A stretch of 64,000 nucleotides of DNA from Flavobacterium caeni (GCF_900101895.1 NZ_FMVF01000006.1:26759-90758), one strand, 5' to 3'. Numbered from the stretch's first letter, positions 8,828 through 17,321 are shown. Notes: a model not told the origin generated them from the letters alone. Numbers and translations: made by a program.

Positions 8828-8880
8828 AGGCCGATTTTTTGATTTTTCCCAAGGCGGGTTTTGTTTGTCGCGGACGATGA

Positions 8881-9020
8881 AAACTTTAACAAAAAGTACA
8901 GATTTCCTGTATCCAAGTTTGCGCGTACTTTGTTAGGGGTAAACCTTACTCCCCCTGCCCTTACTAGTGAAAAACTACGAAAAATTTCAATACCCTTCCT
9001 ACAGAAAATCTATACATTTT
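8881..9020 (+). repeat. Dispersed palindrome-ended intergenic element, copy 2
   Basis: Lies in the convergent gap between the kinase and the glycosyltransferase. AACTTTAACAAAA, then TACAG-ATTTC-CTGTA (8897-8911) and TCCAAG; TTAGGGGTAAACC (8933-8945) with CCCCCTGCCCTTA; then a right-end palindrome-like TACAGAAAATCTATA (9000-9014). The distance from the first palindrome to AGGGG is 40 bp, and to the right palindrome about 105 bp, as in copies 1 and 3. No gene is oriented to be driven by it. Confidence 0.7.
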
Positions 9021-9039
9021 ACCCGAAAGGCAAAAAATG

Positions 9040-10140
9040 TCATTTCACCAAAACATCTTTCTCGAAAATACCGAACAATTGCTTCCAGTGGATGTCGGTT
9101 TTGGTTTTGGGCAACCCTTTGAAAATGTCGATTTCGAGCAAATTCCCCAAATGAAAATCTTCCTGCTTGGCATAGGGGACAAGCCCGTCGCGTTTGAGTT
9201 TTTTGGCCAAATATTCTTGTTCGTATTGCCCTGGCGTGGGAATAAAGAACGATTTTTTACCGAGCTGCGCCAAATCCATCACGGTCGTGTAACCCGAGCG
9301 GCACAATACTTTCTCCGATTCATTGAACGCCAGTTCCAGCTGTTCGGTGGTCATGAAGTTGTAGTGCGTGATACGTCCGATTTGTTCCTTTTTTTGCTTG
9401 GATTCGACCTTTCCGCTGATAAAAATAACGTTCCCGTCAAATTGCTGTAGTTCTTCGCGGAGCTGGCTTTCGAGCATGCCGCGTTGCGGTTCTGGCCCCG
9501 AAATTATGGCCATGAGGTCGTACTTTTTGGGCACGTCCAGTTTCCTGAACCGACTCAGTGGCCCGATGTAACGGATCTTGTCGTCGGTTTTTTTGAGGTG
9601 GCCGAGTTTTCCCGTCAGGTTGGGTTTTTCCTCGAAATCGGGCACCCAACATTCGACATATTTCTTGATGATGTAGCGGTGCATCTTGCTCGAAAGCCAG
9701 GTCGTATTGCCCGTGAGCACATTGAGTTGGTGCGTGATGAACACCGATGGAACTTTTTTGCTGAACACGCCCAGCCGGTTGTCCGAAATGATCCCGCTCA
9801 GGTTGTGTTGCTTGACCCACTGCTTGACGATTTTTTTTTCGGCCATGATCGCGTCGACCATCTTGGGCACGTTGGACAACATCTTCCATTTGAAATTCGC
9901 GCCGTTCTTGGCATATTCGATTTCATACGACGGCAGCTCGAGTGTTTGCAAATGCGGAAATTCCTTGCGCAGCATGTCGAGCGCGACGCCGTCCGAGGCC
10001 AAAATCGGATTAAAACCCTGTTGCTGGAGCGCGTTGATGATGGGGATGCAACGCGTGGCGTGCCCGAGCCCCCAGTTGAGCGGGGCCACGAGGATGTTGA
10101 GGTCAGGCTGAGGTCTCATCTTCGGTCTAAATGATCGCAA
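9040..10140 (-). CDS. MurG-like glycosyltransferase (GT28-type fold)
   Basis: A 366-aa predicted GT-B glycosyltransferase of unknown acceptor. Seen: an N-terminal acceptor-side glycine-rich turn with His (APLNWGLGHATRCIPI, as in MurG), and a C-terminal donor-site segment running from FNESEKVLCRSGYTTVMDL to FIPTPGQYEQEYLAKKL, typical of MurG/UGT-type enzymes. No signal peptide or TM segment. ATG codons occur at residues 1 and 8 (10140 and 10119); the inner one keeps the conserved start and clears the divergent trmB promoter. Not murG itself, which would lie in the dcw cluster. Likely acts on a lipid or polysaccharide precursor (inference). Confidence 0.8.
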   Translation of the reverse strand: MRSFRPKMRPQPDLNILVAPLNWGLGHATRCIPIINALQQQGFNPILASDGVALDMLRKEFPHLQTLELPSYEIEYAKNGANFKWKMLSNVPKMVDAIMAEKKIVKQWVKQHNLSGIISDNRLGVFSKKVPSVFITHQLNVLTGNTTWLSSKMHRYIIKKYVECWVPDFEEKPNLTGKLGHLKKTDDKIRYIGPLSRFRKLDVPKKYDLMAIISGPEPQRGMLESQLREELQQFDGNVIFISGKVESKQKKEQIGRITHYNFMTTEQLELAFNESEKVLCRSGYTTVMDLAQLGKKSFFIPTPGQYEQEYLAKKLKRDGLVPYAKQEDFHLGNLLEIDIFKGLPKTKTDIHWKQLFGIFEKDVLVK

Positions 10141-10172
10141 GGTAAAAACATTAGTCGTCTTGGATATTTCGT

Positions 10173-10180
10173 TAATTTTG
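10173..10180 (+). promoter_or_regulatory. -7 element (TAATTTTG) of trmB
   Basis: Exact TAnnTTTG box, 18 bp before the GTG start at 10199, implying a very short leader. No convincing -33 TTG at the usual spacing. Confidence 0.45.
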
Positions 10181-10198
10181 CGAAAACATTAAATTATC

Positions 10199-10873
10199 GT
10201 GGGCAGTAAAAATAAGCTAAAAAGATTTAGGGAAAACGAAACCTTTTCGAATGTCATCCAACCAACGCGCGACGAAGTGACTTCGGGGCAATTCGCGCTC
10301 AAAGGCAAGTGGCGCACCGATTTTTTCAAGAACGATCATCCGCTGGTGCTCGAACTCGGTTGCGGCAAAGGCGAATATACCGTGGCGCTCGCGCAACAAT
10401 TTCCCGACAAGAACTTCATAGGTGTCGACATCAAGGGTGCGCGGTTCTGGCGCGGGGCAAAGACCGCCGAGCATGGCGCGATCAACAATGCCGCATTTTT
10501 GCGGTCGCAAATCGAACTCATCGACCATTTGTTTGCCGAAGGCGAAGTCGATGAGATCTGGATCACGTTTCCCGATCCGCAAATCAAATACAAACGCACC
10601 AAGCACCGCATGACCAATTCAGATTTCCTGCACCGGTACAAAAAAGTCCTCAAACCAGACGGGCTCATGCACCTCAAGACCGACAGCGAATTCATGCACG
10701 GCTACACGCTGGGGCTTTTGCACGGGCAGGGGCACGAGGTGTTGTACGCCAACCACAACATTTACCGCAACGAAGGCGCGCCGCCCGAAGTGACTGGAAT
10801 CCAGACGCACTACGAGCAAATGTATTTGGAAATTAACAAAGCAATTACGTATATTCGGTTTAAAATAAAATGA
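10199..10873 (+). CDS. trmB: tRNA (guanine-N7-)-methyltransferase TrmB
   Basis: A 224-aa cytosolic SAM-dependent methyltransferase forming m7G46 in the tRNA variable loop. Motif I LELGCGKGEYTVALA (about 53-67), GVDIKGARFWRGAKT after it, and the TrmB signature DEIWITFPDPQIKYKRTKHRM (central third) with the tRNA-contacting TFPDP core. C-terminal KTDSEFMHGY also fits. The only good start is GTG, placed right behind the -7 box. The LysE exporter follows 1 bp after the stop. Confidence 0.95.
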   Translation: MGSKNKLKRFRENETFSNVIQPTRDEVTSGQFALKGKWRTDFFKNDHPLVLELGCGKGEYTVALAQQFPDKNFIGVDIKGARFWRGAKTAEHGAINNAAFLRSQIELIDHLFAEGEVDEIWITFPDPQIKYKRTKHRMTNSDFLHRYKKVLKPDGLMHLKTDSEFMHGYTLGLLHGQGHEVLYANHNIYRNEGAPPEVTGIQTHYEQMYLEINKAITYIRFKIK

Positions 10874-10874
10874 C

Positions 10875-11510
10875 ATGAATATTGCGCTGCCGCTGTTCTT
10901 GGGATTCCTGGCGTCGTCCGTCGGGATTACGCCACCGGGACTCATCAACATGACGGCCGCCAAAGTGGGTTTGAAGGAGGGGCGCACACCCGCGCTCGTC
11001 TTTTCGGCCGGGGCGTCGCTGGTGGTGGTTTGCCAGGCACTCATCGCCGTTTTGTTCGCCAAGTTTCTCGACAAACACCCCGAAGTGATCGTGCTGCTGC
11101 GCGAAGTAGGACTGGCCATTTTCGGGGCGCTCACGATTTATTTTTTTGTCGCCGGACGCAAGGCCAAACCCGAGAAGAAAGAAATCAAACTCCACAGCAA
11201 GCGCAGCAGGTTTTTTATGGGCATGTTGCTCTCGTCGCTCAACTTTTTCCCGATCCCGTTTTATGTGTTCATCAGCCTGATGCTGTCGTCGTACAAGCTG
11301 TTCGTTTTCGAGAAAATCCAGATTTATCTTTTTGTGTTGGGGGCGGGGCTCGGCGCTTATTTTGCGTTTTATTGCTACATCGCCTTTTTCAAGAAGATGG
11401 AATTGCGCACGCAGTTTTTGCTCAAGAACATGAATTACATCATCGGCTCGGTCACGGGGCTCGTCTCGGTGCTGACGCTTTTTGAAATACTCGACTATTA
11501 TTTTGGTTAA
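10875..11510 (+). CDS. LysE-family exporter
   Basis: A 211-aa inner-membrane protein with about six transmembrane helices, of the LysE/RhtB amino-acid export superfamily. N-terminal GFLASSVGITPPGLINMTAAKVGLKEG matches the family's conserved first helix and PG motif. The central basic loop (KAKPEKKEIKLHSKRS) would be cytoplasmic. It starts 1 bp after trmB and overlaps the next gene, so the three are probably co-transcribed. Substrate unknown. Confidence 0.85.
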   Translation: MNIALPLFLGFLASSVGITPPGLINMTAAKVGLKEGRTPALVFSAGASLVVVCQALIAVLFAKFLDKHPEVIVLLREVGLAIFGALTIYFFVAGRKAKPEKKEIKLHSKRSRFFMGMLLSSLNFFPIPFYVFISLMLSSYKLFVFEKIQIYLFVLGAGLGAYFAFYCYIAFFKKMELRTQFLLKNMNYIIGSVTGLVSVLTLFEILDYYFG

Positions 11511-11847
11511 GACAAAGAACCCAAACAACGACAACTTTTTCGAACGCGTGTACGACATTGCGCGGCAAATCCCCTACGGCCGTGTCACATCTTACGGTGC
11601 GATCGCCAAGGTGTTGGGCAGCGCGCGCTCGGCACGTATGGTGGGCTGGGCGATGAATGCCACCGGCGAAAGGGAAGATGTTCCGGCGCACCGCGTCGTG
11701 AACCGCATCGGCATGCTTACAGGCAAGCACCATTTCGACGGTACGAATTTGATGCAACAGTTGTTGGAGAGCGAAGGGGTGGCGGTAAAAAACAACCAGG
11801 TTGTCGCGTTTGACCAACTTTTTTGGGACCCTGCCCAAGCCGACTAA
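11503..11847 (+). CDS. Alkyltransferase-like (MGMT-family) protein without the catalytic Cys
   Basis: About 114 aa, the C-terminal DNA-binding domain of the O6-alkylguanine transferase family. Seen: FFERVYDIARQIPYGRVTSYG, the recognition-helix region SARSARMVGWAMNA, and VPAHRVVNRIG where active MGMT has PCHRV. The acceptor Cys is Ala (residue 62), so it should not self-alkylate; such Atl proteins bind O6-alkylguanine and recruit nucleotide-excision repair. No ATG is available: the start is TTG at 11503 (used here; homologues begin near this point) or TTG at 11482, overlapping LysE by 8 or 29 nt. The convergent kinase gene overlaps its 3' end by 4 bp. Confidence 0.85.
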   Translation: MVKTKNPNNDNFFERVYDIARQIPYGRVTSYGAIAKVLGSARSARMVGWAMNATGEREDVPAHRVVNRIGMLTGKHHFDGTNLMQQLLESEGVAVKNNQVVAFDQLFWDPAQAD

Positions 11848-13163
11848 ATCAACAGACACACGATAAATTCCGTCCGGCCCTCGTCCGAAGTATAACTCAG
11901 GTACCCGCCGTGCGCCTCGATGATGTTTTTCGACAACGTGAGTCCGATGCCCGCGCCGTCTTTTCTTGTCGTAAAGAATGGTAGGAAAATCTTGTCCTGG
12001 ATTTGTTTTTCGATGCCTTTTCCGGTGTCCGATATCGTCAAAAACACACGGCCGTTTTGCATAGACGAGGTCAGGAAAATCTTGCGTTCGTCTTTTTCCT
12101 TGAGCGCGTGCAGGCTGTTGGTGAGCAGGTTGATGACCACCTGTTCGATTTGTTTTTTGTCGACCGGGACCGCGCGCGGTACATCGACTTCGTTAAGGAC
12201 CGAAATGCCGTCTTGTTTGAGCATCGGTTGCATCACGAGCAAACATTCGGCGATGAGTTGGTTGAGGTCGGTTGGTTGTTTTTCGGGCGACGGCAGCATG
12301 GTAAGTTTGCGGTAATTCTCGACAAAAAACTGTAAATGGTTCGATCGGTTGACGATGGTCGAAAGCCCTTGCCGCACATCTTCGAGATCGTCTTTGTCAA
12401 GCGAATCTTGTCGTACAATGTCCTGTATGCTTTGCGACAGCGACCGAATCGGCGTGAGCGTGTTCATGAGTTCGTGCGAGATGATTTTCATCAGGTTGAT
12501 CCACGCCATCTTCTCTTTTTTCTCGATGACTTTCTGGATCGAATCGAGCAAAATCACGTAATAATCCTGCCCATAGGATTGCGTTTTCGAGGTCTGTATC
12601 GAATAGGTCTGCAATTCCCTTTCGTCGATGCGGATGTCTACCGAGGTCTTCATTTCGGCAAAACCGCTGTTTTCGATTTCTTGGCAAAACGTAGGCAGCT
12701 TGGCGCGCAAGTGATCCCAATGGCTGAATTTGGGTACGCCAAAAAGTGTCGAAAAATAATCGTTCATCAAAAAAATGTCCCACGTGTTGCCGCTTTTTCG
12801 AAGGATTACCACGGCTGTGTCGACATTGTTCAAAATAGAAGTGTACACGTGCTCGCGCGATACCTGTTCGAACTGCCGCCGCTTGAGCGTTTCATACAAT
12901 TCAAACAGTTTTTCGTAATTGCCCTTGCGCAGGTTTTCGGGAAAGTTCGACGAAAAATCGTTGTGCAGGATCGACAGTATCGTTTTGTCGTAAAACAGCA
13001 TGCGGTTGCGGATGTAAAAGTACAGTTCTGCACCGAAGACGGCCACAATGACCAACGTAAACACCGCGCTGTACGGATACGCGCGCAGCACCAGTGCAAT
13101 GCCCAAAGCGATGAGCGCCAGCAGCCAGAAAATCCGAAGGAACAACGCGTTGTGGAACTTCAT
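11844..13163 (-). CDS. NtrY-like sensor histidine kinase
   Basis: A 439-aa membrane kinase. Two TM helices (about 8-28 and 33-53) with almost no periplasmic loop; a PAS-like region (about 100-210); HisKA INLMKIISHELMNTLTPI; HATPase_c with NLLTNSLHALKEK, DTGKGIEKQ, FLPFFTTRKDGAGIGLTLSKNI. The FTTK-like box and short loop are characteristic of NtrY/AtoS-type partners of sigma-54 activators. Its ATG overlaps the stop of the NtrC-type regulator by 4 nt (ATGA), so it is the second gene of that operon. Probably senses an envelope or efflux-related signal for the divergent MacB-like pump. Confidence 0.88.
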   Translation of the reverse strand: MKFHNALFLRIFWLLALIALGIALVLRAYPYSAVFTLVIVAVFGAELYFYIRNRMLFYDKTILSILHNDFSSNFPENLRKGNYEKLFELYETLKRRQFEQVSREHVYTSILNNVDTAVVILRKSGNTWDIFLMNDYFSTLFGVPKFSHWDHLRAKLPTFCQEIENSGFAEMKTSVDIRIDERELQTYSIQTSKTQSYGQDYYVILLDSIQKVIEKKEKMAWINLMKIISHELMNTLTPIRSLSQSIQDIVRQDSLDKDDLEDVRQGLSTIVNRSNHLQFFVENYRKLTMLPSPEKQPTDLNQLIAECLLVMQPMLKQDGISVLNEVDVPRAVPVDKKQIEQVVINLLTNSLHALKEKDERKIFLTSSMQNGRVFLTISDTGKGIEKQIQDKIFLPFFTTRKDGAGIGLTLSKNIIEAHGGYLSYTSDEGRTEFIVCLLI

Positions 13164-14503
13164 GGCCTTAAATCGTATTTTTCCATGCGACGGTACAGCG
13201 CCGCACGTGACAGGCCGAGTTCTTCGGCGGTATTGGAGATGTTGCCCGCGTGTTTGGCCAAAGCCTTTTCGATCGCGTTTTTCTCGAGGTCGGACAACAT
13301 ACTTTCGTCGGTTGTGGCCGTTGGCGTAAAATCAAAAATATCGAGTTGCGACACCAAAATCACGTTGTCGTCCGACAGGATCACGGCGCGTTCGATTTTG
13401 TTCTCCATCTCGCGGATGTTGCCGGGCCACGGGTATTTCTCGAGCCATTCGAGGTTGTGCGCATCGAACGACAGCTTGGCGTTGTTGTATTTTTCGCCGG
13501 TTTGCGCGAGCAGGAATTCGGCCATCGCCCTGATGTCGCCCTGCCGTTCCCGCAGCGGCGGAATCGTAATTTCCATGGTGTTGATGCGGTAAAACAAATC
13601 TTCCCGAAAATGCTTTTTCTTGACCTGGGCCGCAATGTCGATGTTGGTGGCCGTAATGATGCGCACGTCGAGCGGCCGCGGCTTGCTCTCGCCCAAACGC
13701 GTCACGGTTTTGGTTTGCAGAACCGACAGTAATTTGGATTGCAGGTGTAATGGGATGTTGCCTATTTCGTCCAAGAAAATGGTCCCGCCCGAAGCCGCTT
13801 CGAAGCGCCCCGGGGTATCGACCTTGGCGTCGGTAAAGGCGCCGCGCGCATAGCCGAACAGTTCGCTCTCGAACAAATTTTCGCTCAGGCTGCCCAAATC
13901 GACATGAACAAATGGTTGGTCTTTTCTGTTGGAATGTTGGTGGATGTGCGACGCGAACACGAATTTGCCCGTGCCGTTTTCGCCCAGCAAAAGCACGTTG
14001 GCATCGGTCTTGGCCACCTTTTCGGCCATCAAATAGGCTTGCTTGATCTTGGGCGATTGCCCGATGAAATAGGTTTTTTGCGATGCAAAATCGATGGGCT
14101 TTTTTTGGCGTTTGCGGCTTTCGGCGAGCGCGTTTTCTACGGTTTGCAGCAGTTTGTCGTTCTCCCAGGGTTTGAGCACATAATCGAATGCGCCCACCTT
14201 GATGCCTTCGACGGCGGTTTCGATCTTGCCGAATGCCGTCATCAAAATCACGCATGTATGCGGCGAATGGGCTGTAATTTCCTTGAGCCAGTGGATGCCT
14301 TCGCGTCCGTCCTCGAAACCAATGCGGTAGTTCATGTCGAGCAGCACCACATCTACCGTTTGCTCGGCCAAAAATTGGTAAAGCTGCCGCGGTGCGCTCG
14401 TGGTCAGGACGGTTTCGAAATGTTTTTTGAGGACGAGTTTGGCCGCAAACAGGATTTCTTCCTGGTCGTCGACCACCGCAATACACGCTTGTTTTTTTCT
14501 CAT
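13160..14503 (-). CDS. NtrC-family sigma-54-dependent response regulator
   Basis: A 447-aa activator. Receiver domain with DDQEE pocket (12-16), phospho-acceptor D56 (VVLLDMNYR) and K in LKPWEN; AAA+ core with Walker A GENGTGK (about 178), the sigma-54-contacting loop ESELFGYARGAFTDA (GAFTDA in place of GAFTGA, a tolerated variant), Walker B GGTIFLDEIGN, R-finger region and WPGNIREMENKIERAV; C-terminal Fis helix-turn-helix NISNTAEELGLSRAALYRRMEKY. First gene of a two-gene operon with its kinase and divergent from the efflux operon. The paired TGTCCG palindromes just upstream are its likely enhancer sites. Confidence 0.93.
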   Translation of the reverse strand: MRKKQACIAVVDDQEEILFAAKLVLKKHFETVLTTSAPRQLYQFLAEQTVDVVLLDMNYRIGFEDGREGIHWLKEITAHSPHTCVILMTAFGKIETAVEGIKVGAFDYVLKPWENDKLLQTVENALAESRKRQKKPIDFASQKTYFIGQSPKIKQAYLMAEKVAKTDANVLLLGENGTGKFVFASHIHQHSNRKDQPFVHVDLGSLSENLFESELFGYARGAFTDAKVDTPGRFEAASGGTIFLDEIGNIPLHLQSKLLSVLQTKTVTRLGESKPRPLDVRIITATNIDIAAQVKKKHFREDLFYRINTMEITIPPLRERQGDIRAMAEFLLAQTGEKYNNAKLSFDAHNLEWLEKYPWPGNIREMENKIERAVILSDDNVILVSQLDIFDFTPTATTDESMLSDLEKNAIEKALAKHAGNISNTAEELGLSRAALYRRMEKYDLRP

Positions 14504-14512
14504 GGATTATAC

Positions 14513-14549
14513 TGTCCGTTTGCGGACAACAACTGTTCATTATCGGACA
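14513..14549. promoter_or_regulatory. Paired 16-bp palindromes, candidate NtrC-type enhancer sites
   Basis: Site 1 is a perfect TGTCCG-TTTG-CGGACA (14513-14528). Site 2 is TGTTCA-TTAT-CGGACA (14534-14549), with one degenerate half. Centre-to-centre spacing is 21 bp, two helical turns. They sit 10 bp from the regulator's ATG and about 65-100 bp upstream of the sigma-54-like element of the efflux operon, the usual arrangement for NtrC-type activation and autoregulation. Confidence 0.65.
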
Positions 14550-14613
14550 CCGGTCTATTTTTTATTAACATTTAAAAAATTGAAAATCAACAATTTGAAA
14601 CTTTTTTATTTTC

Positions 14614-14628
14614 TGGCACGCTATTGTT
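14614..14628 (+). promoter_or_regulatory. Sigma-54-like promoter of the efflux operon
   Basis: TGGCACG-CTA-TTGTT (14614-14628) resembles the -24/-12 consensus TGGCACG-N4-TTGC, but the spacer is one base short and the -12 GC is GT. It lies 30 bp before the ATG of the adaptor gene and downstream of the paired palindromes. Context supports it more than the sequence alone. Confidence 0.4.
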
Positions 14629-14657
14629 TATGACCATGCCGAAAACAGATAAGACCC

Positions 14658-15896
14658 ATGGATACCGCAATCAAAAGTAAAAGTAAAAAATTTAAGTTCG
14701 CCACGCTAGCGGCGATCGGAATTTTGGCCTTTGCGACCATGGCGTACTTGTCGTTCTCGAAAAAAAAGAGCCTCAACGTCAAGACGAATGAAATATTGGT
14801 CAAGACCGCCAGCGAGGAGTATTTCGAGGATTTTATGGTGTTCCAGGCACGTGTCGAACCGCTCAACGCGATGCTCGTGAACATTGTCGAAGGCGGGTCG
14901 GTGCAGGAGATTTTTGCCGAGAACGGGTCGCGTGTAGAAAAAGGCCAGGCGCTCGCCAAACTCTACAACCCCAATTCTGAACTCAACTACATGACGCAGG
15001 AAACGGCCATCATCGAACAGATGAACAATTTGAACGTGGGCAAGCTCAACATCCGCAACCAGGAATTGCAGCTCACGCAGGATTTGCTCTCGATCGAACA
15101 CGATTACAACGATGCCAAACGGCTGCACGATCTGAACAAAAAACTGTTCGAGAAAGACGTGATTTCGCGCAACGAATGGCACGCCATCGACGAAAACCTG
15201 CGGTTCCAGCGCGAACGCCGCAACAACATCCAGCTTGCGATTCAAAAGGAGAAACAGTCGAACCAAGTGCAAATCGCACAAATCAACCGTTCGATCGCGA
15301 CCATGGAGAAAAGCCTCGAGATCCTGCGCAGCAACAAAAAGAATTTCCTGATTACCGCGCCGGCATCGGGCGTGTTGACTTCGTTCGAGCCGATCCTGGG
15401 CAAGTCATATCCATCGGGCGAAAGCATCGGCAAGATCGATGTGATGCAGGGTTACAAGCTCGTGGCCGATGTCGATGAATTTTACCTCGAGAAAGTTGCC
15501 GTGGGGCAAAAAGGGCAAATCGATTACAAAGGCGAAATGCTCGAAGTGACCGTCATCAAAGTCCTGCCCGAGGTCAAGGGCGGCCGTTTCCAGCTCGAGT
15601 TGTCTTTTTCCAAGACCGATCTGGTGCTGCAACGCGGGCTCAGTTTTGGCGTCAAGCTAACGCTGTCCGAAAAGCAAAAGGTGCTCGTGGTTCCCAAAGG
15701 CCAGTTCTACAGCGAAACCGCGGGGCAATGGATTTTTGCCGTCAACGGGAACCAAGCCGTCCGTAAGCCCATCAAAATCGGCCGCGAAAACCCCGATTAT
15801 TACGAAGTTTTGGGCGGTCTAAAGCCGGGCGACCGCGTGGTGACCTCGTCCTACGCCGACTACAAAGACATCGAAGTGCTCAAGATAACCCAATAA
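14658..15896 (+). CDS. HlyD/MacA-type periplasmic adaptor of an ABC efflux pump
   Basis: A 412-aa membrane-fusion protein. One N-terminal TM anchor (about 15-34), then a lipoyl-like half (NIVEGGSVQEIFAENGSRVEKGQALAKL), a long coiled-coil hairpin (about 110-225, rich in Q, E, N, R and L heptads), the returning lipoyl strand (FLITAPASGVLTSF), a beta-barrel and a C-terminal membrane-proximal domain with GLKPGDRVVTSSY. First gene of a five-gene plus-strand set with the ATPase and permease. No outer-membrane TolC gene is nearby. Likely controlled by the divergent NtrC-type regulator. Confidence 0.9.
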   Translation: MDTAIKSKSKKFKFATLAAIGILAFATMAYLSFSKKKSLNVKTNEILVKTASEEYFEDFMVFQARVEPLNAMLVNIVEGGSVQEIFAENGSRVEKGQALAKLYNPNSELNYMTQETAIIEQMNNLNVGKLNIRNQELQLTQDLLSIEHDYNDAKRLHDLNKKLFEKDVISRNEWHAIDENLRFQRERRNNIQLAIQKEKQSNQVQIAQINRSIATMEKSLEILRSNKKNFLITAPASGVLTSFEPILGKSYPSGESIGKIDVMQGYKLVADVDEFYLEKVAVGQKGQIDYKGEMLEVTVIKVLPEVKGGRFQLELSFSKTDLVLQRGLSFGVKLTLSEKQKVLVVPKGQFYSETAGQWIFAVNGNQAVRKPIKIGRENPDYYEVLGGLKPGDRVVTSSYADYKDIEVLKITQ

Positions 15897-15964
15897 ACAA
15901 TAGCAATAAATAATAGACAATAAATTATACCAGTTTCAATCATCAATCAAAATCATCAACAATC

Positions 15965-16417
15965 ATGAGAGCAATCAAAATTTTAGCAATCGTATTTTTC
16001 GCACTGATCGCGACACAGGCGCTGGCCAACGGTGGGAACACCACTTTTAAGGGCAACATCACCGCCTCGGGGACGCATTTTGTCAAGGGCACTTCGAGCG
16101 CGCGCTGGAGCAACGCCAATTCGCAAACGACGACCAGGGCCCATTACGCCAACTTTGACGGCGAGACCTTTGTGTCGCTTGTGGCCTACGACAAACAAAC
16201 CGATGTGCTGCTCGAATCGCGCATCAAGGTCGCCAAAGGCCAGTTGTGTATGATTGTCGAGAACAGCCAGGGCGAAGTCCTGCTGGAAAAGACGTTCCAA
16301 AAAGACGAGACGATTTACGCGCAGCTTACCTTTGACGTGTACGAACATTACAAAATCCGTTTCATCGGCGAGGCGACCAAGGGTTCGTACCAATGCCAGT
16401 GGACCGCGCTCAACTAA
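15965..16417 (+). CDS. Secreted protein of unknown function inside the efflux operon
   Basis: A 150-aa protein with a clear signal peptide (1-21, ending ALA before NGG). The mature part is a small all-beta protein by eye, with one pair of Cys (about residues 98 and 145) that could form a disulphide. No family recognised. It lies 68 bp after the adaptor and 18 bp before the ATPase gene, so it is probably co-transcribed with the pump; a periplasmic accessory or the signal read by the NtrY-like kinase are possibilities, without direct evidence. Confidence 0.7.
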   Translation: MRAIKILAIVFFALIATQALANGGNTTFKGNITASGTHFVKGTSSARWSNANSQTTTRAHYANFDGETFVSLVAYDKQTDVLLESRIKVAKGQLCMIVENSQGEVLLEKTFQKDETIYAQLTFDVYEHYKIRFIGEATKGSYQCQWTALN

Positions 16418-16435
16418 TCCATCAAAAAACGAATT

Positions 16436-17146
16436 ATGATCACCATTTCCAACCTCTCCAAGATTTTTCGTACCGAAGAAGTCGAAACCGCAGCACTGGC
16501 GGGTATCGACCTGCAAATCAACCAAGGCGACTTTTTGTCGATCATGGGGCCGTCGGGTTGCGGCAAATCGACACTGCTGAACATCGTCGGATTGCTCGAC
16601 AGCGCTTCGGGCGGCAGCTACCAATTGCTCGGTCGCGAAATGATTGGGCTCAAGGAGCAAAACCGCGCCGCCGTGCGCAAGGAACACATTGGTTTCATCT
16701 TCCAGAATTTTAACCTGATCGACGAACTTTCGGTATTCGACAACATCGAATTGCCGCTCATTTACAACGGCGTCAAATCTGCCGAGCGCAAGCAAAAAGT
16801 CGAGACCATTGCCGAGAAGCTGGGTATCACGCACCGGTTGAAGCATTTCCCACAACAACTTTCGGGCGGCCAGCAGCAAAGGGTGGCCGTCGCGCGCGCA
16901 CTGGTCAACGACCCGAAGATCATTTTGGCCGACGAACCCACGGGCAACCTCGATTCCAAAAACGGCAACGAAGTCATGGAACTGCTGACCGATCTGCACG
17001 CCAAGGGCGCGACCATCCTGATGGTGACCCATTCCGATTACGACGCGTCGTTTTCGCAGCGCACGATCCACATGAAGGACGGTGTGGTGTTTTCTGAAAA
17101 GAAAAACCAGCGCAATGTCGATGTGTTCATGGACGCTAAAAACTAG
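16436..17146 (+). CDS. ABC transporter ATP-binding protein (MacB/LolD type)
   Basis: A 236-aa cytosolic ATPase. Walker A GPSGCGKST (38-46), Q-loop FQNFNLIDELSV, signature LSGGQQQRVAVARAL (about 142), Walker B IILADEPTGNLDS, H-loop VTHSDYD. The EEVETAALAGIDL opening and EPTGNLDS are typical of the MacB/LolD/FtsE branch that works with FtsX-fold permeases such as the one two genes downstream. It forms the energy module of a MacA-MacB-like mechanotransmission pump. Confidence 0.93.
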   Translation: MITISNLSKIFRTEEVETAALAGIDLQINQGDFLSIMGPSGCGKSTLLNIVGLLDSASGGSYQLLGREMIGLKEQNRAAVRKEHIGFIFQNFNLIDELSVFDNIELPLIYNGVKSAERKQKVETIAEKLGITHRLKHFPQQLSGGQQQRVAVARALVNDPKIILADEPTGNLDSKNGNEVMELLTDLHAKGATILMVTHSDYDASFSQRTIHMKDGVVFSEKKNQRNVDVFMDAKN

Positions 17147-17150
17147 GGCC

Positions 17151-17321
17151 ATGGTCAAAGTCATCGTATCGTTGGCCGCTGCCGCCAGCACGGTGTTCGG
17201 GCAAATCGTCGAAGCCGAGGTCAAGCCCAAACCCGAACCGATCAAAAAAGAACTGTTGAATCCCGTGCCGACCGATAAACCGGCCGCCAAAACCTGTCGT
17301 CATGATTCGAAATTGGCTTAA
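17151..17321 (+). CDS. Possible small exported protein (56 aa)
   Basis: ATG at 17151, 4 bp after the ATPase stop, ending inside the permease gene (20-nt overlap). Residues 1-16 resemble a short signal peptide (VIVSLAAAASTVFG), followed by a Lys/Pro/Glu-rich tail (EVKPKPEPIKKE) with one Cys. It fills an otherwise empty 155-bp gap in a compact operon and uses codons like its neighbours. It may be a chance frame; no homologue recognised. Confidence 0.4.
   Translation: MVKVIVSLAAAASTVFGQIVEAEVKPKPEPIKKELLNPVPTDKPAAKTCRHDSKLA

Noticed and set aside
12336..13592. 418-codon plus-strand frame across the NtrY/NtrC genes
   Set aside because: Spans the boundary of two well-defined minus-strand genes with recognisable domains; no signature of its own.
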